The notes beneath the pieces are model-generated. The model saw only the letters and a program-made list of their open reading frames with translations, did no database searches and was not told where the DNA came from. Shown here in pieces: positions 52,430 through 60,340 of a stretch of 64,000 bases of DNA; the first letter of the stretch is position 1; the number at the start of each line of letters is the position of its first letter. The position numbers and the translations under genes are program-made. This DNA is from Spirochaeta isovalerica (lineage in GTDB: Bacteria; Spirochaetota; Spirochaetia; DSM-2461), in NCBI RefSeq assembly GCF_014207565.1, contig NZ_JACHGJ010000007.1, positions 124,001 through 188,000 on the forward strand, read 5' to 3'.

Positions 52430-52540
52430 GCATCAGTCCGACCGGTCTGAAGTGTTCTTTTCGGAATTCCTGCGGAATCGCCGCAGTATTCGCCAGGCTG
52501 ATATACGGGACAGCACCCCATGAAAAGCCACATATATATT
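52430..52540 (+). promoter_or_regulatory. Structured 5' leader, candidate cis-regulatory RNA
   Basis: A closing stem ATCAG (52432-52436) / CTGAT (52498-52502) encloses GACCGGTC (52440-52447), GGAATTCC (52463-52470) and the perfect hairpin CTGCGG-AATCG-CCGCAG (52470-52486). More GC-rich than the flanks. No riboswitch class could be assigned; some segments recall a cobalamin-type core but the diagnostic boxes are not present. Confidence 0.4.
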
Positions 52541-52566
52541 TATACAAAGAGAAGGGAAAGGTACGC

Positions 52567-53877
52567 ATGAAATTCAAAGCAATTGGTATTAATCAGCTGG
52601 ATTCTATCGAACAGTTAAAAGATCTGCCGGCTGAATACACTAAAGTCTTAAAGGCTGTTTCAATGGTTCTTCCTTTCCGGGCAAACAACTATATAGTTGA
52701 TGAATTGATAGACTGGAACAACATTCCTGAAGACCCTATTTTCCAGCTTACATTCCCCCAGCCGGGAATGCTGAAGAAGGAATACCTGGACCAGATTCTG
52801 GATCTGATTGATTCAAACGCACCGGAATCGGAACTGAACAAGCTGATAAACTCAATAAGGGAAGAGATGAACCCCCATCCCGCTATGCAGGTGGAAATGA
52901 ATGTCCCCAGAGAGCAGGGAAAAGAACACAGGGGGATGCAGCACAAATATCCCGAGACAGTTCTGCTGTTCCCCAAACAGGGACAGATCTGTTCAGCCTA
53001 CTGTACATATTGTTTCCGCTGGGCCCAGTTTTCCGGAATGGAGGATCTCCATTTCTCCGCTTCAGACCCCTATGAGCTTGTCAGATATCTGGAATCGCAC
53101 CCGCTCGTCACCGATGTTCTGATTACGGGGGGTGACCCTTTGACCATGTCTACCAGGCTTCTGCGGCAGTACATCGAACCGCTACTGAAGAAACCGGGAA
53201 ATCTCCGCTCCATCAGAATCGGTACGAAATTTCTCTCTTTCTGGCCCTACAGGTTTACCACCGACCGCGATGCGGAAGATCTGATGTCGCTTTTCAGGGA
53301 AGTCGTCGATTCGGGAATCCATCTGGCGTTGATGGCTCACTTCACCCATTACAGAGAGCTGGAAACGGAAGCCGTAAGAGAGGCGATTCTGGCCATAAGA
53401 AAAACCGGCGCCGAAATCAGAAGTCAGTCGCCCGTGGTGAAACACATTAATGACAGCGCTGATGTCTGGTCCTCCATGTGGCAGAAACAGGTGGAGCTGG
53501 GAATTATCCCCTATTACATGTTCATGGCGAGAAACACCGGAGCCAAGGAATATTTCAGCGTGACTGCGGCGGAGGCCTACGAAATCTTCACAGATGCCAT
53601 AAGTCGCGTTTCAGGCCTGGGAAGAACGGTAAGAGGACCGGTTATGTCCTGCAGTCCGGGGAAAGTCCTGATTGACGGGATTGTGGAACTGGGAAGCCAG
53701 AGAGCCTTTGCTCTGAAGTTTCTCCAGGGAAGAAACCCCGACTGGGTGAACAGGATTTTTCTGGCCGAATACGATGAGAAAGCCGACTGGATGGATCAGT
53801 TTATTCCCTTCAAGGAAGATGAGTTCTTTTATGAAGAGGAATACGAGGAAATGAAGCAGCAGGCGCTAGCGAACTAA
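52567..53877 (+). CDS. KamA-family radical SAM protein (lysine 2,3-aminomutase-like)
   Basis: 436 aa. The radical SAM cluster is GQICSAYCTYCFRWAQF (CxxxCxxC). Upstream, HKYPETVLLFPKQGQ fits the family (usually HRYPDRVL). ITGGDPL is the GGDP SAM-binding motif. A likely PLP lysine is in SCSPGKVLIDG, where lysine aminomutases have PGGGGK. The C-terminal zinc Cys pattern of classic KamA is not seen. So it is a variant of the aminomutase family; the substrate is not assigned. It lies next to tdh (divergent) and its stop codon overlaps that of the convergent response regulator. Confidence 0.8.
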   Translation: MKFKAIGINQLDSIEQLKDLPAEYTKVLKAVSMVLPFRANNYIVDELIDWNNIPEDPIFQLTFPQPGMLKKEYLDQILDLIDSNAPESELNKLINSIREEMNPHPAMQVEMNVPREQGKEHRGMQHKYPETVLLFPKQGQICSAYCTYCFRWAQFSGMEDLHFSASDPYELVRYLESHPLVTDVLITGGDPLTMSTRLLRQYIEPLLKKPGNLRSIRIGTKFLSFWPYRFTTDRDAEDLMSLFREVVDSGIHLALMAHFTHYRELETEAVREAILAIRKTGAEIRSQSPVVKHINDSADVWSSMWQKQVELGIIPYYMFMARNTGAKEYFSVTAAEAYEIFTDAISRVSGLGRTVRGPVMSCSPGKVLIDGIVELGSQRAFALKFLQGRNPDWVNRIFLAEYDEKADWMDQFIPFKEDEFFYEEEYEEMKQQALAN

Positions 53878-54494
53878 ATCGTAATGATGCGGAGTTTTAC
53901 CGCTTGTTTGATAAGCTCGGTCTGATGATCGAGCTTCATTTTTCTCATGATGTTGTCGCGGTGGACCGATACGGTTTTGGGGCTGACATTCAGTTTATAG
54001 GCGATTTCTTTATACCCTACCCCTTCAGCGAGAAGGCGGAAGATCTGCTGTTCCCTGGCTGTCAGGTTCTCGTAAAGAGAATACTCGTCATCTTCGTAAT
54101 CGTTCAGCATTTTTTCCACTTCTTCGGACATCCAGAATTTCCTGCCCGCCGGATCGGAAACGGCACGGATAAGGAGGTCCAGAGAATCATCTTTCAGAAA
54201 ATACCCCCGGTAACCTTCATTGATGGCTTTTTGCACGAAGTAGGGAGTCTTGTGCATGGATAGAAAGAACAGCTGCGAAACAAGAACCTCGCGCTTGAGC
54301 TCCTCCGCCAAATCAAAGCCGTTCTCCTCACCAAGAGTGATATCGATGATCGCCGCAGCCAAAGGGTTTTGACAGGCCAGATCGAGCGCTTCCCGGCTGT
54401 TTGCAGCATAAAGCAAACGGAAATCCTCGGGAATTTCCCCCTTCAATCCGCTGAATATGAGTTTATGGTCATCGACTATGAGGATATTTCGCAT
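53874..54494 (-). CDS. NarL/LuxR-type response regulator
   Basis: 206 aa. Receiver (ILIVDDHKLIFSGL; phospho-Asp in AAIIDITLGEENGFDL; Lys in GYFLKDDSLDLL) and LuxR HTH (LTAREQQIFRLLAEGVGYKE; VSPKTVSVHRDNIMRKM). Overlaps the upstream kinase gene by 19 bp. Its TAG overlaps the TAA of the convergent KamA-family gene. Confidence 0.95.
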   Translation of the reverse strand: MRNILIVDDHKLIFSGLKGEIPEDFRLLYAANSREALDLACQNPLAAAIIDITLGEENGFDLAEELKREVLVSQLFFLSMHKTPYFVQKAINEGYRGYFLKDDSLDLLIRAVSDPAGRKFWMSEEVEKMLNDYEDDEYSLYENLTAREQQIFRLLAEGVGYKEIAYKLNVSPKTVSVHRDNIMRKMKLDHQTELIKQAVKLRIITI

Positions 54495-55621
54495 AATTCC
54501 ACAGGGATATCAATTGAGATATCCGTACCTTCCCCCTCTGCAGAGCTGAGCTGATATTTCCCTTTAAGAAGATCCAGCCGGTATTTGATACTGTCCAGTC
54601 CGATCCCTTTTTTATAGATCAGATAAGGTTCAAAGCCCTTGCCGTTGTCTTTATATTTTATCGTGAGTGTCGGGTGGCTGTACACTATTAATAAATCTAT
54701 CTCCGTCGCTTCTGAATGAATTCGCGAATTGGTCAGCACTTCCTGAATAATTCTGTAGATGTGAAGGGCGGCTAAAGGCGTCAGCCGCAAAGCGCCCAGC
54801 CCCACGGTCTTCCGGTTCAGCTTATAATCGGATAATACATTAAAATCGGCAAAAAGCGTTTCCAGATAATCCTTAAAGGAAATGTCCGGGTTATCCGGAG
54901 CTTTAAGCATCCGTGACAGATACCGGACCCGTCTGATAACGTCCGAGGCATAGTGTTCCATAAGATTGGTGTGTTCATCAATGGAATTGCGGCTGTTGAA
55001 ATATCTTTTGATAACGGCCAGCTTCTGTGCTATGTCATCATGGAGCTCAAAGGCCAGCAAGCTTCTCTCTTTCTCCAGCTGGTCGTATAGCTTGCTGTTC
55101 GTTTCATTTCTCTCCTGTTCGAGCTGTATGACTTTGAAAGTCTCGAACTGGCTGATCCCCAGAAGGAGAAACATGGCTATGACCACAACCAGGATGAGTA
55201 CATAGAGGACCCGGAATGTTTCTTCCCGGGCAACGGAGTGTTCTGAGATTTTTTCCTTCAACAGGGAGATTCTGTTGTACAGAGAGATGATATCTCCTTT
55301 GGATGCGAGAGTGAAATCTGCAGGAGAGGAGAGAACATCGCTGTAAAGAGTCAGTATGATTTCCATGCCGGGATAGGCGTACAATTGCTCTACCGATGTT
55401 TCAAGAACCGATAGCGAGCTGTCATGGCCGGGATATTCCGCGAGAGATTTTACGATGAGATTATCCACTTCTCCGATTTTGCCGTTAATCTCTTCTATCC
55501 TGTGTACGGCGGAGATGTGCAGATAAAGGAAAAAGGAAAGCAAAAAGAGCACAACCAGTACACCGGTTGCGAAAACGATTGAAGGCCTCATTATTTTGTT
55601 GATCAGCAGTTTACCCTTCAT
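54476..55621 (-). CDS. Membrane sensor histidine kinase, HisKA_3 type
   Basis: 381 aa. Membrane helices ~14-35 and ~143-162 flank a ~105-residue periplasmic domain. A coiled coil leads to the H-box FELHDDIAQKLAVIKRYF, then HATPase (IYRIIQEVLTNSRIHSEA; YKDNGKGFEP; KGIGLDSIKYRLDLLKG). It pairs with the overlapping response regulator gene. It diverges from a small membrane protein gene, with start codons 8 bp apart. Confidence 0.93.
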   Translation of the reverse strand: MKGKLLINKIMRPSIVFATGVLVVLFLLSFFLYLHISAVHRIEEINGKIGEVDNLIVKSLAEYPGHDSSLSVLETSVEQLYAYPGMEIILTLYSDVLSSPADFTLASKGDIISLYNRISLLKEKISEHSVAREETFRVLYVLILVVVIAMFLLLGISQFETFKVIQLEQERNETNSKLYDQLEKERSLLAFELHDDIAQKLAVIKRYFNSRNSIDEHTNLMEHYASDVIRRVRYLSRMLKAPDNPDISFKDYLETLFADFNVLSDYKLNRKTVGLGALRLTPLAALHIYRIIQEVLTNSRIHSEATEIDLLIVYSHPTLTIKYKDNGKGFEPYLIYKKGIGLDSIKYRLDLLKGKYQLSSAEGEGTDISIDIPVELCEISS

Positions 55622-55628
55622 AAGCCCT

Positions 55629-56225
55629 ATGATACCATTAAATATGGTTTTATATTACCTGATTGACCGGAAAAAGAGAATCCTTCTGTCGCTTTGCGCC
55701 ATAGGAATCGCGACTCTATTAAATGGGATTTTCAGCTATCTCAACGAAATGGCGAACCTTCCCATATTTCTCGACTCTGTTTTTACGGTTATGACAGCCG
55801 CGCTTTTCGGTCTCTGGCCGGCGGTTGCGGTCGGATTGCTGAGCAACAGTTTTTTGGAACTGCTGAACGGCTTTCCCGGTTATTATGTCCCCTTTACGGT
55901 GGTTAATCTGTCAACAGCTCTGATCACGGCTCTTTTTGTCTATAAGAAAAAATTTGAAACCGCGACCCACGCTTTCTGGCTGATAATCATTCTGGCTACA
56001 GTCAATTCCCTGATGGGAGCTCTGATCGTGACTTTCGTTTTCGGGGGCTACACCAATCTCTCCATGGACAATATGGTAAGGGGCATTATCGTGACAGGAC
56101 AATCTTTGTACACATCGACTTTTTTTGTCCGCATTATCGTTAACATCGTCGATAAGGGGCTCTCAGTTCTCCCATCATTCTTTCTCTACAAAAAGATTCA
56201 GGCATACTCCATCTCTGAAAAATGA
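55629..56225 (+). CDS. Polytopic membrane protein, ECF S-component-like
   Basis: 198 aa from the ATG at 55629; another ATG is at 55644. Five to six membrane helices. The pattern LDSVFTVMTAALFGLWPAVAVGLLSN resembles the first part of substrate-binding S components of ECF transporters (quoted as LDSVFTVMTAALFGLWPAV), but no ECF ATPase or T component is near. It could instead be a membrane sensor partner for the divergent kinase. Confidence 0.6.
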   Translation: MIPLNMVLYYLIDRKKRILLSLCAIGIATLLNGIFSYLNEMANLPIFLDSVFTVMTAALFGLWPAVAVGLLSNSFLELLNGFPGYYVPFTVVNLSTALITALFVYKKKFETATHAFWLIIILATVNSLMGALIVTFVFGGYTNLSMDNMVRGIIVTGQSLYTSTFFVRIIVNIVDKGLSVLPSFFLYKKIQAYSISEK

Positions 56226-56271
56226 GAGAAAAAATCAAACGGAATAATCGAATCTCCTCTACCATAATAAT

Positions 56272-57153
56272 ATGACTTTTTATGAACAGATTCAGCTGGT
56301 TCTGGATGAAATGGAATCGAACCTCGGCAAAAAGATGTCTATCGGAGATTACGCCGGGCTCGCCTGTATGTCCGAAGCAACGTTCTACCGTTATTTTACG
56401 GCTCTTACAGGTTTCTCGGTTAAAGAGTACTTGAGGCGCAGACGGCTGAGCGTGGCGGCTGAATCCCTGAAAAAAAGTCAGCGAACCATTCTGGATATCG
56501 CTCTGGAAGCGGGATATGAGAGTCATGAATCTTTTACCCGTGCCTTTCAGAGGGAATTCGGAATCAATCCCTCATCAATCCGGAAAAGCCGGCTTCCGGT
56601 CAGAGGGATCAACAGAAAGCAACTGATAGAGGAGCAATACATGGGAATTCTAATTAAGGAACTACATGACCGGAGTGTCGCCTATTACCGCGTTATTTCA
56701 AAATCACCGGAAAGAGATGCCTGGAACCATATAAAAAGATGGTCCGAAGAAACGGGGCTTTTTGATAAGCCCTACAGAATTTTCGGATACAATAATCCTT
56801 CGCCGGAAGAAATGACAAACAAAAAGGACAGAGAGGGAAACGAATACCCTGCGACGATAGGACATCCGGAATACGGATATGAGTTTATGATTACTGTGGA
56901 CAGTGATTATCCGTCCGAAGAGGACGGCAGGGGTGTCGATTTCAAAACGATGAAAGGCGGCCGATTCGCCGTAATGAGTATAGGAGTCGGGTGTGAAGAG
57001 AATGATATCGCGAAAGGTTGGGGTAAATTCAACGCCCTTCTGAAGGAAGGCGGCTACAAAGCCGGGGGGAGATGGTACGAGGAACATCTGGACTTTGATA
57101 TATCGCCGGAGAATCCGAACTGGCGTATGGATCTCTACGTGGAAATCGAATAG
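56272..57153 (+). CDS. AraC-family regulator with GyrI-like effector domain
   Basis: 293 aa. N-terminal double HTH of the AraC type (MSIGDYAGLACMSEATFYRYF; GYESHESFTRAFQREFGINP) and a C-terminal GyrI/SOUL-like ligand domain (IKELHDRSVAYYRVISKSPE; YGYEFMITVDSDYP; WYEEHLDFDI). This layout is like Rob/SoxS-type multidrug regulators such as those that bind cationic or lipophilic compounds. Convergent with the HD-hydrolase gene with no gap. Confidence 0.92.
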   Translation: MTFYEQIQLVLDEMESNLGKKMSIGDYAGLACMSEATFYRYFTALTGFSVKEYLRRRRLSVAAESLKKSQRTILDIALEAGYESHESFTRAFQREFGINPSSIRKSRLPVRGINRKQLIEEQYMGILIKELHDRSVAYYRVISKSPERDAWNHIKRWSEETGLFDKPYRIFGYNNPSPEEMTNKKDREGNEYPATIGHPEYGYEFMITVDSDYPSEEDGRGVDFKTMKGGRFAVMSIGVGCEENDIAKGWGKFNALLKEGGYKAGGRWYEEHLDFDISPENPNWRMDLYVEIE

Positions 57154-57732
57154 TTACGCCTCGCCGCGGAGTCCGATTTCATCGGCGACGGTTCGCATTC
57201 CCATAATAGTCAGGTCGATGACTTCCGATATTTCAAGTCCGAGTATGGCCGCTCCTTTTTCGATGATGGAGCGGTCGACTCCTGCGGCGAACCTCTTGTC
57301 CTTCCATTTCTTCTTAACTGATTTGGGAGTCATATCGAGAACGCTCTTCGAAGGGCGGACAAGGGCCGTTGTATTAACCAGGCCTGTCAGCTCATCAATA
57401 GTGAAGAGATATTTTTCCATCAGGCTCTGCGGCTCCACATCTGAGCAGATTCCCCAGCCGTGGCTCGCAACGGCTCGGCTCAGCTCTTCGGGCCATCCTG
57501 CTTCATTGAAAATCTCAGTCGATTTATGGCAGTGCTGATCGGGATACATTTCATAGTCGATATCATGAACCAGACCGACAAGTCCCCATCTCTCCACATC
57601 TTCACCCAGTTTTTCCGCGATATAGCGCATGACGGCTTCTACTGACAAAGCGTGTTTGTAGAGAGCATCCGATTTGTTGTATTTTCTGAAAAGTTCGAGA
57701 GCGTCTTCTCTGGATGGTATTGTTGTGGTCAT
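57154..57732 (-). CDS. HD-domain hydrolase
   Basis: 192 aa. Metal ligands: KHALSVEAVMRYIAEKLG, GLVGLVHDIDYEMYP (the HD pair), and HCHKSTEIF, ASHGWGI. Metal-dependent phosphohydrolase fold; the substrate (nucleotide or other phosphate ester) is unknown. GGGAGA precedes the ATG. Confidence 0.9.
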   Translation of the reverse strand: MTTTIPSREDALELFRKYNKSDALYKHALSVEAVMRYIAEKLGEDVERWGLVGLVHDIDYEMYPDQHCHKSTEIFNEAGWPEELSRAVASHGWGICSDVEPQSLMEKYLFTIDELTGLVNTTALVRPSKSVLDMTPKSVKKKWKDKRFAAGVDRSIIEKGAAILGLEISEVIDLTIMGMRTVADEIGLRGEA

Positions 57733-57752
57733 AATAATCTCCCATATATATC

Positions 57753-57787
57753 AAAAAAAAGATCTGCCTCATATTCTGAAGCAGATC
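57753..57787 (-). terminator. Terminator of the DUF3798-type ABC operon
   Basis: Minus strand: GATCTGC-13 nt-GCAGATC followed by eight T, just past the last gene of the operon. Confidence 0.85.
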
Positions 57788-57809
57788 CTTTTATTTGACC
57801 AGTTATTTT

Positions 57810-58193
57810 TTACGGTTCGACGTCGAAGGGTTCCAGCCACTGATCGGAACCTCCGATCAGGGCGGGAAGGCTGATCAGATACATATCCTGACCGGTCCTG
57901 ATGCGGAATTTTTCTTCAATCACTTTTTCCATTCCTTTATCCAGATAGGTAACGGTGATCTTATGCCCCTGGCCGACAACATCTTCCTTGATGCGGTCCC
58001 TCTTGAAAATCTCTCTGTCCTCTCCTCTGTCTACTTTCACTTCAAGCATGTTAAGGGCAGCGTACTCTACACCGCCCAGAGTAACAGTCTTATTGTCGAG
58101 CAGAAGAGAATGCCCTTTTCCCGTAAAATAGAAAAACAGAGCCAGCAGAACGAGAAGGGCGAGAGCCGCCGATCTGATTGCGATGCGTTTCAT
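57810..58193 (-). CDS. Small membrane-anchored protein at the end of the ABC operon
   Basis: 127 aa. One N-terminal membrane helix (ALALLVLLALFFYFTG) and a ~100-residue beta-rich outer domain (LLLDNKTVTLGGVEYAALNM; HKITVTYLDKGMEKVIEEKF). No family with known function was recognised. Its ATG abuts the stop of the upstream permease, so it belongs to the transporter operon and may be an accessory subunit. Confidence 0.7.
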   Translation of the reverse strand: MKRIAIRSAALALLVLLALFFYFTGKGHSLLLDNKTVTLGGVEYAALNMLEVKVDRGEDREIFKRDRIKEDVVGQGHKITVTYLDKGMEKVIEEKFRIRTGQDMYLISLPALIGGSDQWLEPFDVEP

Positions 58194-59300
58194 TTATTTC
58201 TCCTCCTGCGCTTCGGCCAGAGCCGTTCCGGCCCGTTCTTTCTCTTTCAGTTTCCGGTAGGCGTAGAGAACCAGAGCGATGGAGATAACGCCGTAGGATA
58301 CGAATACCCTGAAGTACTCGCCCAGCTGGGCCTGTCCTATAAGGTTCTTCCCCGCCATGGGGGAAATGACGAACATAAGGTGAAAAAGAGTTACGCCCAG
58401 AAAGGCGTGGCTGATTTTCCCCTTGTTGACCGAAGCCCCGCCAACCAGCAGAGCGGCGATGGAGAACATCCCCACCTGCTCGTGAGAGTTATAGGTATTA
58501 AGCGTTCCGATATTCTGCAGATAGAGAATCATGCCGAAACCGGCCAGAACGGTGGAGATGATAATGGCGATGATTCTTGTTCTTTCCACATTGATACCCG
58601 CCGACTCGGCCACATGCATATCCTGCCCGATGGCCCTCATATCCTGTCCCAGCTTGGTTTTTCTGAACCAGACGATAAAAAGGCAGACAAGAGCAATGAC
58701 AATAAAGGTCGCTACGGGAATCTGGATGTTGCCTATCTTCAAGGGAATCAGGGAATCGAGAGTCTGCCTTATATTGATAAGATTGACTGTATTTCTGATT
58801 CCGTATCCCCTGGACAGAACCATCGAGGGATTGCCTATGGGAATGATGCTTCCCATGCCGTAGAGAACAACAAGCTGATAAACCCCGTTCATAAAGAAGG
58901 CGAGAATAAATCCCGTTACCATCTCACGGCCTTTAGCCATATTGAGGATCTTGCCGCTCATCCATCCCAGAAGAATGGAAAGGGGAACGGAGAGAATCAT
59001 GGCAAGGCCGATGCCCTGAAGTCCCACGATATTCCAGTTGGTTACGAAAATCAGACCGATCTGACCGGCCATGGCTCCCAGAACCATCCCGAAGTTCAGT
59101 CCCATTCCGGCCATGATGGGAACCAGAAGAGAAAGAACGAGAAAACTGTTGCGCGACAGACGGATAATTATCTCCTGCACCAGATAATCGACGGAAAAAC
59201 CCGAATAGGGCACGCCGATGGAAATTATAATGAGGAACAGTATGGGAACGGCATTGCTTTCAAGAAAGTAGATAACCGATTTCTTATCGGGTTTCTTCAT
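58194..59300 (-). CDS. ABC transporter permease, RbsC/BPD_transp_2 type (second)
   Basis: 368 aa, about ten membrane helices. Typical segments: GMGLNFGMVLGAMAGQIGLI, GREMVTGFILAFFMNGVYQL, MRAIGQDMHVAESAGINVER, and AALLVGGASVNKGKISHAFL. It overlaps the other permease gene by 1 bp (TAATG-type junction). Forms the membrane channel with that partner. Confidence 0.92.
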   Translation of the reverse strand: MKKPDKKSVIYFLESNAVPILFLIIISIGVPYSGFSVDYLVQEIIIRLSRNSFLVLSLLVPIMAGMGLNFGMVLGAMAGQIGLIFVTNWNIVGLQGIGLAMILSVPLSILLGWMSGKILNMAKGREMVTGFILAFFMNGVYQLVVLYGMGSIIPIGNPSMVLSRGYGIRNTVNLINIRQTLDSLIPLKIGNIQIPVATFIVIALVCLFIVWFRKTKLGQDMRAIGQDMHVAESAGINVERTRIIAIIISTVLAGFGMILYLQNIGTLNTYNSHEQVGMFSIAALLVGGASVNKGKISHAFLGVTLFHLMFVISPMAGKNLIGQAQLGEYFRVFVSYGVISIALVLYAYRKLKEKERAGTALAEAQEEK

Positions 59301-60340
59301 TATTTAGCCCCCTTTTTCACTCTTGTGAGAGCGTAGATAATCATACCGTTGGAAACGATGATACGGATAACTTCCGACATATCGGTCTGAATCAGAGAGT
59401 TCATGACCGAGGGAGTCATAGTCAGAATTCCCTGAAAGAGAAAAGCCCCGATCAGAACGTTCAATATGGAAGCCTTGTTGACCGAAGCCCCGCCGATCAG
59501 AATAGCCGCTACAGCGGGGAAAGCCATATAAAAGGGCCCCATATAGAGCTGAATGAACCCGAAACTCTGTTGATAAACCAGAATGCCAATAGCTCCCAGC
59601 CATGTGGACAGGATAACCGAAATAGTTCTGGTTCTGTCGATATTGACACCCGATGCTTTTGCGAAAACGGGATTGGAGCCGACCGCTGTCATGGCCGTTC
59701 CCGTTCTGGTTCTCATAAAAACCCAGACCAGGAAGTTGAGAAGGAGCACGAAGAGAATCATGCCCGTGGGAAAAACGAAACCGCCGATGCGGATGGCCAG
59801 GAAATCACTCAATGCGTGGAGGTAATACCCCTCGACGGATATGGTAGTCCTGAGACCGGCACCGCCGTATCCCCAGATCATGGTCGGGTTATTGTAGGGC
59901 AGGAGAAGCCACATGATGCACATGAAGGCGACCGATGAGAATCCCACATAGGTGGCGATCATCATCTCTCCGCCCTTTACCCTGTTCAGGAGGGCGCCGT
60001 ATCCCCAGCCGAAAAGCACGGCGAAAGGTGTGGCCAGAAGGATGGCGATAAAAAAGGACATGGGTCCTGATGCGCCGAGCTGCATACTCAGCGTTCCGCC
60101 AAGCAGACCGGCTATAATCCCCAGAGGAAGGCCGAAATTAAGCCCGCATCCTGAGTGGATCATGGGAACCATGGCCAGAACCAGAATCCCGTTCATACCG
60201 AAACGGACCAGTGTATCATTGAGCGATGTGCTGATTTTAACTCCGGCAAAGGGCGCTATGATAAATAAACTTAAGAGGAAAAAACCGATGATAAGCCTGG
60301 GCCATCCGGTCTTTTCCACAATTTTCTGCAATGGATTCAT
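59300..60340 (-). CDS. ABC transporter permease, RbsC/BPD_transp_2 type (first)
   Basis: 346 aa. Parallel features to its partner: HSGCGLNFGLPLGIIAGLLGG, GGEMMIATYVGFSSVAFMCI, MTAVGSNPVFAKASGVNIDR, and AAILIGGASVNKASILNVLI. Overlaps the ATPase gene by 4 bp. Confidence 0.92.
   Translation of the reverse strand: MNPLQKIVEKTGWPRLIIGFFLLSLFIIAPFAGVKISTSLNDTLVRFGMNGILVLAMVPMIHSGCGLNFGLPLGIIAGLLGGTLSMQLGASGPMSFFIAILLATPFAVLFGWGYGALLNRVKGGEMMIATYVGFSSVAFMCIMWLLLPYNNPTMIWGYGGAGLRTTISVEGYYLHALSDFLAIRIGGFVFPTGMILFVLLLNFLVWVFMRTRTGTAMTAVGSNPVFAKASGVNIDRTRTISVILSTWLGAIGILVYQQSFGFIQLYMGPFYMAFPAVAAILIGGASVNKASILNVLIGAFLFQGILTMTPSVMNSLIQTDMSEVIRIIVSNGMIIYALTRVKKGAK

Noticed and set aside
52430-52540. Cobalamin riboswitch
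   Set aside because: GCCGCAG and GCCAGG resemble parts of the cobalamin core, but the B12 box and the expected spacing are not present, and the downstream enzyme type does not need B12.
57795-59336. 513-codon open frame on the plus strand opposite the ABC permease genes
   Set aside because: It is antisense to two clear genes; the translation is hydrophilic and rich in His, Asn and Gln, as expected from reading membrane-protein genes backwards.
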